From an uncultured Chthoniobacterales bacterium (GTDB taxonomy: Bacteria; Verrucomicrobiota; Verrucomicrobiia; Chthoniobacterales; UBA10450): DNA of 16,980 bases. The notes beneath the pieces are model-generated. The model did no database searches. It was not told where the DNA came from and saw nothing but the letters and a program-made list of their open reading frames with translations. Location of the stretch: contig CATPAW010000082.1 of assembly GCA_955652255.1 (NCBI GenBank), forward strand, positions 1 through 16,980. Reading direction: 5' to 3'. The position numbers and the translations under genes were made by a program. Position 1 is the first letter of the stretch. Each line of letters begins with the position of its first letter. Shown here piece after piece: positions 1 to 6,014 of this stretch.

Positions 1-1139
1 AGGTCGCATTCCTCACTCGGGTTTTCCAGATTGATCGTCGGCGGAATGACGGAGTCGCGAATGGCGAGCGCGCACGCGGCCATTTCCACGCCACCGGCGC
101 CGCCTAACATATGGCCGGTCATCGATTTGGTGGAGCTGATCGAAACTTTGTAGGCGTAATCGCCGAAGACCTTTTTGATCGCGCGCGTCTCAATAATATC
201 GCCGATGTCTGTGGAGGTGGCGTGGGCGTTAATGTAATCGACCTGGTCGGGAGAAATGCGTGCGTGTTCGAGCGCGAGTTGCATGGCGCGCGCAGCGCCT
301 TTGCCATCCGGCGGCGGAGCGGTCATGTGGTAGGCGTCGGCAGAAAGTCCGTAGCCCGCGAGCTCGCAATAAAATTTTGCGCCCCGCGCTTTCGCGTGTT
401 CCAGCTCTTCGACCACAACTACTCCCGCGCCTTCGCTCATGACAAAGCCGTCGCGATCTCGGTCGAATGGGCGCGAGGCGCGCTCGGGTTCATCGTTGCG
501 CGTGCTGAGCGCTCTCATGGCTGAAAAACCCGCCAGACCAAGCGCGACAACCGAAGCTTCGGAGCCTCCGGCCAGAAAAATATCGGCGTCGCCGAATTTA
601 ATCATCCGCCACGATTCGCCGATGGCGTTGTTTGACGTGGCACAAGCGGTAACAATGCACAGGTTCGGGCCTTCCAGCCCGTACTCCATCGAGATGAGAC
701 CGCTGGCCATATTGCTGATCAACATTGGAATGGTGAAAGGCGAAGTTCGCGACGGCCCTTTGTTCAGCAGGATCGTGTATTGATCTTCCAATGTCTGTAG
801 TCCGCCGATACCGCTGCTGACAATTACCCCGAAGCGATCTCGCCTGAGCTTTTCGAGGTCGATTCCGCTGTCCTCCAGCGCCATCTTCGCCGCGGCGAGC
901 GCGAGTTGAGCAAAACGATCTGCTCGCCGCACGTCCTTAGCATTTCTGAAAAACGGCTTCGGATCAAAGCCGCGCACTTCACCGGCGATCTGGCAATCAT
1001 AAGCGGCGGGGTCGAAAGCCTCGATTCTGCGAATGCCGCTGACGCCGTTCTTAAGATTCGACCAGAAAGTCTCCAAGTCGTTCCCGACGGGGGTGATAGT
1101 GCCCAATCCGGTAATGACAACTCGGCGATCGTTATTCAT
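1..1139 (-). CDS. fabF: 3-oxoacyl-[acyl-carrier-protein] synthase II (partial, C-terminus off the left edge)
   Basis: This condensing enzyme of type II fatty acid synthesis joins malonyl-ACP to an acyl-ACP in the cytoplasm. The frame stays open from an ATG at 1139-1137 to the window edge, giving 379 full codons of an expected ~410. The thiolase-fold Cys-His-His triad is visible: Cys166 in TACATS, His306 in NAHATST and His343 in STKSMTGH, with Lys338 just before. These positions are close to those of E. coli FabF (163, 303, 340). The N-terminus RRVVITGLGTITPVGN is also typical. The variant HATST, where many bacterial enzymes have HGTST, is known in other KAS proteins. The gene is the last visible member of the minus-strand run, 67 bp after guaB3, and has no clear Shine-Dalgarno sequence. 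FabB is the alternative, but the length and N-terminus favour FabF. Confidence 0.95.
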   Translation of the reverse strand, partial: MNNDRRVVITGLGTITPVGNDLETFWSNLKNGVSGIRRIEAFDPAAYDCQIAGEVRGFDPKPFFRNAKDVRRADRFAQLALAAAKMALEDSGIDLEKLRRDRFGVIVSSGIGGLQTLEDQYTILLNKGPSRTSPFTIPMLISNMASGLISMEYGLEGPNLCIVTACATSNNAIGESWRMIKFGDADIFLAGGSEASVVALGLAGFSAMRALSTRNDEPERASRPFDRDRDGFVMSEGAGVVVVEELEHAKARGAKFYCELAGYGLSADAYHMTAPPPDGKGAARAMQLALEHARISPDQVDYINAHATSTDIGDIIETRAIKKVFGDYAYKVSISSTKSMTGHMLGGAGGVEMAACALAIRDSVIPPTINLENPSEECD

Positions 1140-1161
1140 GGAGTGAGGTTAAGGAGTGACT

Positions 1162-1198
1162 GATTTAGCGACTGTTAATCACTAAATCGCTTAATCGC
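1162..1198 (-). repeat. Short repeat cluster and hairpin in the guaB3-fabF spacer
   Basis: Three adjacent 8-mers lie at 1175-1182, 1183-1190 and 1191-1198. Read on the plus strand they are TTAATCAC, TAAATCGC and TTAATCGC. GATTTAG (1162-1168) and CTAAATC (1182-1188) can form a 7-bp stem with a 13-nt loop in the transcript leading into fabF. Function is unknown; it could be a weak attenuator, an RNA-processing site or chance AT-rich sequence. No T-tract follows, so it is not called a terminator. Confidence 0.4.
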
Positions 1199-1206
1199 CA
1201 AATATT

Positions 1207-2385
1207 TTAGCTCGTGCCCATCCCGACGCTTTGCACGGTCTGGAAAAGTTTCCCCTCGGTCTTGATCGATGGCGCAATGATGACTTCGGTTTGCTGGAAC
1301 TCTGCCAGCGAACGCGCCCCTACGTTTCCCATGCAGGTTGTAATTGCGCCAACGAGATTTTGACTGCCGTCATCAACCTCTGCCGGGCCGAAGAGAATTT
1401 GTTTCAGCGATCCGGTCGTGCCAACTTTGATCCGTGTGCCGCGGGGAAGGTTAACGTGCGGGGTGGCCATTCCCCAGTGAGAACCGGCGCCGGGCGCTTC
1501 CTGCGCCCTGGCAAATGCGCTTCCCACCATCACCGCGTCCGCGCCGCAGGCGAGGGCTTTGCAAACATCGCCGCCTTTGCTCATGCCGCCGTCGGTAATG
1601 ATCGGGACATAGCGCGAAGTTTTTTTGAAATAAGCGTCGCGCGCGGCTGCGCAATCGACCGTCGCCGTAACTTGCGGCACACCGAGCCCGAGCACGCCGC
1701 GTGAGGTGCAGGCAGCGCCCGGCCCCACGCCGATCAACACCGCCGCCGGCCCGCATTCCATGATCTCGAAAGTGACATCGTAGCCGACCGTGTTGCCAAC
1801 GATCACCGGCATGCGCATTTCGCGACAAAATTTTTCCAGATCGAGCGATTTATATTCCGATGAGATATGACGAACGGTCGAGACGGTGCTTTGCACAACA
1901 AATACATCCGCGCCTGCGTCTTGCGCGAGCTGGCCGAATTGAGCCGCCCGTTGCGGAATGGAACTGACCGCGGCTAGTGCCCCGCCGTCTTTGATCTGGC
2001 GAATGCGCGCGGCAATTAAATCTTCCTGGACCGGTTCCTGATAAATTTTTTGCAGCAGCCCCGTGATTTCCGATTTGTCCGCCTCGACAATTTTTTGCAA
2101 AACCTTCTGCGGATTTTTGTAGCGCGTTTGCACGCCCTCCAGATTCAGCACGGCGAGTCCGCCCAACTTGCTCATGGCAATGGCGAATCGAACATCGACA
2201 ACGCCGTCCATCGCGCTGGCCAGAATCGGAATTTTCAATTCGAGCGGCCCGGCGTTCTTGCGCGGCAAGCGCCAGGTAGTGTCGACTTCGTTCGGATTGA
2301 TCGTGACGCGCCCGGGCACGAGCGCGATTTCATCGAAACCGTAGGTCACGCGCGCTTTGCGATTGCGGCCAATCCACATTCCCAT
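1207..2385 (-). CDS. guaB3: GuaB3-family IMP dehydrogenase-related protein (no CBS domains)
   Basis: This 392-residue TIM-barrel protein belongs to the IMP dehydrogenase/GMP reductase family. The catalytic loop GVGPGAACTSRG places the nucleophilic cysteine at residue 226. The phosphate-binding DGGMSKGGD begins at 265, with VGSAF at 288-292. Canonical IMPDH is ~490 residues with a CBS pair inserted near residue 95-215. Here only a short linker (about 90-125) is present, and the C-terminus reads like GuaB3. Known of the family: cyanobacterial GuaB3 acts as an IMP dehydrogenase, while the actinobacterial role is unsettled. NAD-dependent IMP-to-XMP oxidation is therefore likely but inferred. The ATG at 2385 has a GGAG 10 nt upstream; Met3 is an alternative start. 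It begins 1 bp after the zinc-ribbon gene, so the two are almost certainly co-transcribed. Confidence 0.88.
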   Translation of the reverse strand: MGMWIGRNRKARVTYGFDEIALVPGRVTINPNEVDTTWRLPRKNAGPLELKIPILASAMDGVVDVRFAIAMSKLGGLAVLNLEGVQTRYKNPQKVLQKIVEADKSEITGLLQKIYQEPVQEDLIAARIRQIKDGGALAAVSSIPQRAAQFGQLAQDAGADVFVVQSTVSTVRHISSEYKSLDLEKFCREMRMPVIVGNTVGYDVTFEIMECGPAAVLIGVGPGAACTSRGVLGLGVPQVTATVDCAAARDAYFKKTSRYVPIITDGGMSKGGDVCKALACGADAVMVGSAFARAQEAPGAGSHWGMATPHVNLPRGTRIKVGTTGSLKQILFGPAEVDDGSQNLVGAITTCMGNVGARSLAEFQQTEVIIAPSIKTEGKLFQTVQSVGMGTS

Positions 2386-2386
2386 T

Positions 2387-2626
2387 TTAAATTTGCTCCA
2401 ATTTAAATCGTTCGTTTAAGCTTCCGCAGCGCGGACACCGCGGAAGCAAAGCGTCGGTCCGATCTTCAAATTCGAACGCGCACATCACACAACGGAGCCG
2501 ATGCTGTAAAGCCCGGCGCTCGCGCCGCCCGCGGTTCCACTCTCCCACTATCCAGAAGAGAAAAACCGCCGCAAGGAAAAGCAGCAGATAAATCGTAACC
2601 AGCGCGGCCAAACTAACCCGAATCAC
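2387..2626 (-). CDS. Small one-helix membrane protein with zinc-ribbon-like CxxC pair
   Basis: This 79-residue protein belongs to no family I can name. Residues 6-28 form one hydrophobic helix. A basic stretch (NRGRRERR) follows, then two CxxC knuckles, CVMC at 46-49 and CPRC at 64-67, likely to bind one zinc ion. The basic flank suggests the ribbon is cytoplasmic. The start codon is GTG, overlapping the TGA of the upstream TonB-like gene (GTGA at 2626-2623), and its stop lies 1 bp before guaB3. This double tight packing supports a real, translated gene despite its size. A role with the ExbB/ExbD/TonB-like complex or as a small sensor can only be guessed from position. Confidence 0.75.
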   Translation of the reverse strand: MIRVSLAALVTIYLLLFLAAVFLFWIVGEWNRGRRERRALQHRLRCVMCAFEFEDRTDALLPRCPRCGSLNERFKLEQI

Positions 2627-3417
2627 TGGACACCTGTTGTTGTCGATGTTGCCTGCGGTCGCGCAATATTATTTCCCCATTCAATCGTGGCGATGCCCCA
2701 AATGAGAGACCGGTCGCTCTCGTCGCTCACCGGTCTTCCGGGAAAACGGCAGAGCATGAGATATTGCCGCGCTTGCTCGTCGAGCGCGGGATCGCCGGAC
2801 GTATTCAATGGAAAACAATAGCGGATGTCTCCCCGCGCACCAACTGCAACCCGAAAGCGAATGTTATCCGGCGACTCGTTGTTCGAGGCGGCAAAGCTCG
2901 GCCCTGGCAAATGCGGAGCGCCCAAACTATTAAGCTCCGTTGAGAACGAAAAAGTTGTCGCTCTTGCGCTAGTAGCCGGCGGAACCTGTGCATGGGTGAT
3001 TGGCACGGCGGCCGGAGGCTGCGAACTGGGCGTGCGAAGATCGACAAACAACGGTGGAGCTACTTTCAAAGCGGGCTCGATTGCGAGATAGGATGGAATA
3101 TGGCGCAGGCGCGGCAGCGCGCGCAGCCGCGCCTCGACCGGCCGCTGTGTCGCAAAGGCCAGCGCTGGGTCCTCCGCGCCGACCCACTGCAGCAGAGTGC
3201 GGCCTTCTTCAGAATCAGGCGAGATCAGGCTGACCCGGGCCGGTGGCGGCAAGAGCGCGATCGTTGGCGGGTACACGATTTGAAAAACGTAGAAGCAAAG
3301 AGCATGGGCGAAAAAGGACGCAACGACAAAAACAGTGATCGCCATTTTCCGGCGACGTGGTGGCTCCCAATTAAAAAGAAGGGGTGCGGCCGCAGGCGCA
3401 GAGACGGAAGCATTCAT
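2623..3417 (-). CDS. TonB/TolA-like energy-transducing protein
   Basis: The 264-residue product has the layout of a TonB-type periplasmic linker. A short cytoplasmic N-terminus ends in a basic patch (PPRRRK, 19-24), followed by one membrane helix at about 26-49, a Pro/Ala-rich spacer (about 50-180) and a small C-terminal domain at about 185-250. The segment GDIRYCFPLNTSGDPALDEQ resembles the TonB C-terminal fold, where a residual 'G-x-I' strand is followed by 'SGD-x-ALD-x-x-A'. The classical Glu-Pro/Lys-Pro repeats are missing, so similarity is by architecture rather than strong identity. It overlaps exbD upstream by 4 bp and the zinc-ribbon gene downstream by 4 bp. Known role of the family: passing proton-motive energy from ExbBD to outer-membrane receptors, or TolA-type envelope maintenance. 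Which applies here cannot be told from the window. Confidence 0.7.
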   Translation of the reverse strand: MNASVSAPAAAPLLFNWEPPRRRKMAITVFVVASFFAHALCFYVFQIVYPPTIALLPPPARVSLISPDSEEGRTLLQWVGAEDPALAFATQRPVEARLRALPRLRHIPSYLAIEPALKVAPPLFVDLRTPSSQPPAAVPITHAQVPPATSARATTFSFSTELNSLGAPHLPGPSFAASNNESPDNIRFRVAVGARGDIRYCFPLNTSGDPALDEQARQYLMLCRFPGRPVSDESDRSLIWGIATIEWGNNIARPQATSTTTGVQ

Positions 3418-3818
3418 CGCGGCGAAGTCGTCGCCAGGGCGACGGCGGGGATGCCGTGTTCGAGGGCGGCGTTCGTTACCTCCACAACCGTTTCATAGGG
3501 AGTCAAGCGGTCCGCTTTAATAATGATCGATCGGCCCTCTCGCTTGGCCGCCTCGAGCAAAGGCCCGAGCTGTTCGAGCGTGATTTTTTGGTCGCGGAAA
3601 TAAATTGCCGGCGCTGCTCCTCCGGTGATGCTGATGATTTGCTGATTGATCTGCGGGCCGAGCGTGAACCGGGAAAACGGCATTGAAACAGAAATGCCGG
3701 GCTGCAAAATAAAATTTGAACTCAGCAGCAAAAAGAAAACGAGGAGGAAAGCCACGTCGAGCAGGGGAAAAAGGACGAGCCAGCCGAAGTTATATTCCTT
3801 CGTCCGGCTGAGCTTCAT
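3414..3818 (-). CDS. exbD: ExbD/TolR-family biopolymer transport protein
   Basis: The 134-residue protein has one N-terminal transmembrane helix (about 13-36) containing PLLDVAFLLVFF. Asp21 corresponds to the proton-translocating aspartate of ExbD/TolR. A periplasmic domain follows, ending in the usual IIIKADRLTPYETVVEVTNAA-type strand-helix pattern, here at about 97-120. With ExbB/TolQ it forms the inner-membrane stator that uses proton flow to move a TonB/TolA partner. The start ATG lies 55 bp after the exbB stop, across a tandem repeat, and the stop overlaps the TonB-like start by 4 bp. ExbD and TolR are not separable from one sequence; the neighbouring TonB-like gene favours ExbD. Confidence 0.88.
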   Translation of the reverse strand: MKLSRTKEYNFGWLVLFPLLDVAFLLVFFLLLSSNFILQPGISVSMPFSRFTLGPQINQQIISITGGAAPAIYFRDQKITLEQLGPLLEAAKREGRSIIIKADRLTPYETVVEVTNAALEHGIPAVALATTSPR

Positions 3819-3833
3819 GCGCGCGCTGCGGTG

Positions 3834-3865
3834 ATTGTCGATCTAACGAATTGTCGATCTAACGA
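3834..3865. repeat. Two perfect tandem copies of a 16-bp unit in the exbB-exbD gap
   Basis: ATTGTCGATCTAACGA occurs at 3834-3849 and again at 3850-3865 with no mismatch. It fills most of the 55-bp gap between exbB and exbD, the largest gap inside the ExbB-ExbD-TonB group. It looks like a recent slippage duplication. Its core ATTGTCGATC is unusually common elsewhere in the window (see findings). No function can be assigned. Confidence 0.8.
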
Positions 3866-3873
3866 TCCGGACA

Positions 3874-4593
3874 TCATTCCCGCTCCGCCACGATCGTTTC
3901 AGCGGATTGTTGGAAGCTGATGATGCCGCCGAGCGGACGGCTCTCCGTCAACATGTGTACAATCTCAATGCCGGCGCGTTCCATGTCGTGCAGCATCGTG
4001 TTCACGCGGGAGGAGAGATAACTGTAAGCGACGAAAGTGGGCGTGGCCACGACCAGACCCGCCGCCGTCGTCAGCAGACTCTTGTAGACGCCCCGCGAAA
4101 GTTCCGTCACGGTCGCGTAACCGCCATTCGAAGAAATCGTGCCGAAGGCGTCGATCATTCCCGCGACGGTGCCAAGCAATCCGAGCAGCGGCGCAAGAAA
4201 AGCGAGTGTGGCCAGGACCCCGAGAAACCGCTCAAGTTTCGGCACCTCGAGTTGCCCGGCTTCCTGCACAATCTCGCGCAACTCCGCTCGCGGTGAATCG
4301 TGCTGGATGATGGCGGAATGGATGATGCGCGCGACCGGACCCGGCGTGCCGGCAGATTCGTGCAACGCCTCGGCAAAGTTGCGACGTTGGATGAGATTAG
4401 ACAACCCCTTCAAAAATTCGCCGACGTGGATCGTCGCGCGATGCAGGTAAAAGAGACGCTCAGCGAAGACGGCAATGGAAACGATGCTGCAGGCCAGAAT
4501 TGGCCACATCAGCAAACCGCCCTTCTGGATATACTCAATCACGTTAATTTCTTCTAGACGTTTTTGCCCGCCGTGGCAAGCGAGCAACGCCAT
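3874..4593 (-). CDS. exbB: MotA/TolQ/ExbB proton channel family protein
   Basis: The 239-residue product has the ExbB/TolQ layout: TM1 at about 28-46, a long cytoplasmic helical segment, then TM2 (about 124-148) and TM3 (about 172-194). The family signature APLLGLLGTVAGMIDAF (134-150) and the polar TM3 stretch YKSLLTTAAGL are present. It pairs with the ExbD-type protein downstream. Start choice: the open frame reaches a TTG at 4689, but residues before 4593 are encoded by the inserted mobile element, so that start is rejected. ATG at 4593 has AGGA 8 nt upstream, donated by the element's terminal repeat. GTG at 4542 would give 222 residues beginning VIEYIQKGG, closer to usual ExbB N-termini, and remains a serious alternative. 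Expression may now depend on the insertion, because the upstream YD-repeat gene is 0.8 kb away. Confidence 0.87.
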   Translation of the reverse strand: MALLACHGGQKRLEEINVIEYIQKGGLLMWPILACSIVSIAVFAERLFYLHRATIHVGEFLKGLSNLIQRRNFAEALHESAGTPGPVARIIHSAIIQHDSPRAELREIVQEAGQLEVPKLERFLGVLATLAFLAPLLGLLGTVAGMIDAFGTISSNGGYATVTELSRGVYKSLLTTAAGLVVATPTFVAYSYLSSRVNTMLHDMERAGIEIVHMLTESRPLGGIISFQQSAETIVAERE

Positions 4594-4594
4594 T
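4587..4594. repeat. Left copy of 8-bp target site duplication
   Basis: ACGCCATT directly precedes the element and is repeated exactly at 5418-5425. Its internal CAT is the complement of the exbB ATG start, so the duplication preserved that codon. A duplication of 8-9 bp fits IS1-like transposition. Confidence 0.85.
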
Positions 4595-4612
4595 GGTAGT
4601 GTCCTAATTTGA
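4595..4612. repeat. Left terminal inverted repeat (18 bp)
   Basis: GGTAGTGTCCTAATTTGA pairs perfectly with 5400-5417. It begins with GG, as IS1-family ends commonly do. On the minus strand it provides an AGGA 8 nt before the exbB ATG, and it contains the TAG stop of the opposing ORF. Confidence 0.9.
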
Positions 4613-4912
4613 AGTCGAAAATCGCAATCTCCGCTGTCCCGTCCTGAGAGCATAGGTTCGCGATCCCTTTTTCGTGTCTTCAAAGCCAAGAGAAACGCGC
4701 GTTCCTGGTGGCAGAGTGTAAAGCATCAAGAGTTGTGTCCAGACGCCAACCAGCGCGTTGAAGTGCTCTGCATATCCCGCATTAATCAGTCCCGGCGTTA
4801 ATACGACATATGTAATTCCGAGAGCTTTGCAGACAGCATGGAATTTTTCCTTCTTCGAATTTCGACCGTGATCGTTTGTAATTACAATCCAAGCTCGATC
4901 ATCGTGTAGAGG
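4604..4912 (-). pseudogene. Unidentified ORF fragment inside the element, replacing the transposase N-terminus
   Basis: The minus frame is open from about 5128 to a TAG at 4604 that lies in the left terminal repeat. The part upstream of about 4912 is merely antisense to the transposase remnant, so only roughly the last 100 codons look like independent coding sequence. They read as a plausible globular protein, for example RAWIVITNDHGRNSKKEKF and GITYVVLTPGLINAGYAEHF, ending in a basic RTGQRRLRFSTSN tail. I do not recognise a family. It is most simply the 3' part of a captured host or phage gene; no good start codon is visible within it. A functional longer ORF beginning at 5128 cannot be excluded but seems unlikely. 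Confidence 0.4.
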
Positions 4913-5068
4913 CTGAAGCCACGTATCAAGGCTGCGGTTGCCTTGCACTACGCCTATTACAATTTCGTGAAGTCCAACATTGCGATTCGATGCACGCCAG
5001 CAATGGCCGCTGGCGTTGCAAACAGCTTGTGGACAGTGCGCGATCTCGTTGAGATGGTAGAAGCGTGA
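4910..5068 (+). pseudogene. C-terminal remnant of an IS1-like transposase
   Basis: Read in frame from 4910 to the TGA at 5066-5068, the sequence encodes about 52 residues. They include AAVALHYAYYNFVKSN, then RCTPAMAAGV, then LWTVRDLVEMVEA. This is the conserved tail that follows the last catalytic acidic residue in IS1-type DDE transposases, in particular the 'YYNF' and 'TPAMAAG' motifs. An in-frame TAG at 4907-4909 blocks the frame upstream, and no other plus frame of 4613-4909 continues the protein, so all of the catalytic core is missing. The fragment was missed by length-based ORF calling. Its stop overlaps the GTG of the downstream passenger, indicating that the two genes were once translationally coupled. 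Confidence 0.75.
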
Positions 5069-5370
5069 GCGCGCGGATAGCGAACATTCAAAAAGCAGTC
5101 GAAAAACACGCCGGATGTGCGGCGACACATCGGGAATCGGCTCCCGTCACTGAGGGCTATCTCGACCAAATCGCGTGGGAAGGTGTGGTAGAAGTTTTCG
5201 ATTTGGACGGGCATCCAAAGGCAAAGCGAGCCTACGGCTGGCAATTTTGGGAAGGGCAAAACGCGCAATACACGGTTGTACTGGGAATCCCGCCGGTTGA
5301 TTCTCCAAATGCTGCTGTCAGGGCTTCAATCGCGGCAGAAGCACAACAAATGCGTGACAACTCGCAGTGA
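5065..5370 (+). CDS. Passenger gene of the IS1-like element, function unknown
   Basis: This 101-residue soluble protein has no signal peptide or membrane segment. Its central part reads AWEGVVEVFDLDGHPKAKRA, then AYGWQF, and the end reads VVLGIPPVDSPNAAVRASI. I recall similar short proteins next to IS1-type transposases of soil bacteria, but cannot name a domain. It starts with GTG overlapping the transposase TGA (GTGA at 5065-5068) and ends 29 bp before the right terminal repeat. In the intact element it would therefore be the second gene of a two-gene transposition unit. It could be an accessory transposition protein or a true passenger. The open frame has survived although the transposase has not, so selection, recent decay or chance are all possible. 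Confidence 0.55.
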   Translation: MSARIANIQKAVEKHAGCAATHRESAPVTEGYLDQIAWEGVVEVFDLDGHPKAKRAYGWQFWEGQNAQYTVVLGIPPVDSPNAAVRASIAAEAQQMRDNSQ

Positions 5371-5399
5371 TGATCGGCGGTGGACTTTATTTTGGCTCC

Positions 5400-5417
5400 T
5401 CAAATTAGGACACTACC
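5400..5417. repeat. Right terminal inverted repeat (18 bp)
   Basis: This is the exact reverse complement of 4595-4612; the match ends at 5400, where the inner sequences diverge. Confidence 0.9.
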
Positions 5418-5425
5418 ACGCCATT
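5418..5425. repeat. Right copy of 8-bp target site duplication
   Basis: ACGCCATT repeats 4587-4594. Joining the two flanks at this octamer restores the ancestral junction, in which the TAG of the YD-repeat gene lies 4 nt before the exbB ATG. Confidence 0.85.
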
Positions 5426-5428
5426 GTC

Positions 5429-5929
5429 CTAGCGTTGGCCGCTTTTCTCGCGCGGCTTCGGGGAGGAATTCGCCGACGGCGCCGACGTACGGCCAATCAG
5501 TTTGCCGGAAGCATCGAAAATGGAATAGCCGATTTGTTTGCCTTCCTGGTCATAACTGTAAACGATCTTGTGCAGAAGCGCGTCATTTTCTGCGGCTTGA
5601 GTTTCCTCCTGTAGGCGCCCCGCGTTGTCGTATTTGTAATGGCTCTTGAAACGGAGCCGTCCATCAGCGCCGAAAACCATTCCGCTTGAATAACGCCCCG
5701 CGTCATCGAGTTGATAACGAATTTTTCCCCGAACCTTTCCATCCTGCCCTGTCGTAGTCGCAACCGCTTTGTGTTGGGCCCCGTCGAATTTGTAAACTGT
5801 ACGGGAACCGTCTGCGTTCATGGAGACCGTCACGCGGACGGTCTCGGTTTGATCTGTGGGCTGGCTAAAGGCGAGTTGCGCTTGAAAGATAATACTGGCG
5901 ACTGTCGATGTGAACCAATGAAGCCTCAT
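5429..5929 (-). CDS. Secreted YD/RHS-repeat-like protein
   Basis: The 166-residue product begins with a signal peptide (basic start, hydrophobic 8-20, likely cleavage after AFS near residue 22). The mature part is built of short beta-hairpin repeats of the YD type. Examples are IRYQLDDAGRYSSG, SHYKYDNAGRLQEE and VYSYDQEGKQIGYSIFDASG, spaced about 20-35 residues apart between 70 and 150. Such repeats occur in RHS/wall-associated proteins, but here there is no large shell, toxin tip or peptidase, so it is a small stand-alone periplasmic or outer-surface protein. Before the insertion, its stop codon was 4 nt from the exbB start, placing it first in the TonB-system operon. It is divergent from mraZ across a 127-bp spacer. 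Confidence 0.7.
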   Translation of the reverse strand: MRLHWFTSTVASIIFQAQLAFSQPTDQTETVRVTVSMNADGSRTVYKFDGAQHKAVATTTGQDGKVRGKIRYQLDDAGRYSSGMVFGADGRLRFKSHYKYDNAGRLQEETQAAENDALLHKIVYSYDQEGKQIGYSIFDASGKLIGRTSAPSANSSPKPREKSGQR

Positions 5930-5984
5930 GGTGGCGAGAGTTTACGAACCAGGGAAGTGGCTGCAACCGGGGCATTTATTTTTA

Positions 5985-6014
5985 TTGACGCCTGACACGG
6001 GAGGTGGTTAAAAG
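5985..6014 (+). promoter_or_regulatory. Putative sigma70-type promoter of the dcw cluster
   Basis: TTGACG (5985-5990) matches the -35 consensus at five of six bases. TAAAAG (6009-6014), 18 bp further on, matches the -10 at four of six. It would start transcription near 6021, inside the MraZ-box array, which suits repression by MraZ. An alternative -10, TAGAAT at 6030-6035, lacks a good -35. Prediction by eye only. Confidence 0.4.

Larger units (their letters stand above)
4595..5417 (+). mobile_element. 823-bp non-autonomous IS1-like insertion element
   Basis: The ends are perfect 18-bp inverted repeats, GGTAGTGTCCTAATTTGA at 4595-4612 and its complement at 5400-5417, flanked by an 8-bp direct duplication. 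Inside, the plus strand holds only the last ~52 codons of a transposase whose C-terminus (LHYAYYNFVK, TPAMAAGV, WTVRDLVEM) matches the IS1-like transposases I recall from soil bacteria. A GTGA-coupled passenger gene follows. The left ~300 bp, where the transposase N-terminus should be, instead carries an opposing ORF. Lacking the catalytic core, the element could move only with a transposase supplied in trans. Intact ends and target duplication imply a fairly recent insertion. The family assignment is from motif memory; the mobile nature is seen directly. Confidence 0.88.

Noticed and set aside
4561..4580. Possible terminator (T-run next to a TTGCC/GGCAA stem) near the exbB start
   Set aside because: The T-run is upstream of the stem on the plus strand and becomes A's on the minus strand, so the order is wrong for an intrinsic terminator on either strand. 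The stem is also only 5 bp.
4594..4689. N-terminal extension of exbB to a TTG at 4689
   Set aside because: The added residues are encoded by the inserted element, not the original gene, and no ribosome site precedes the TTG.
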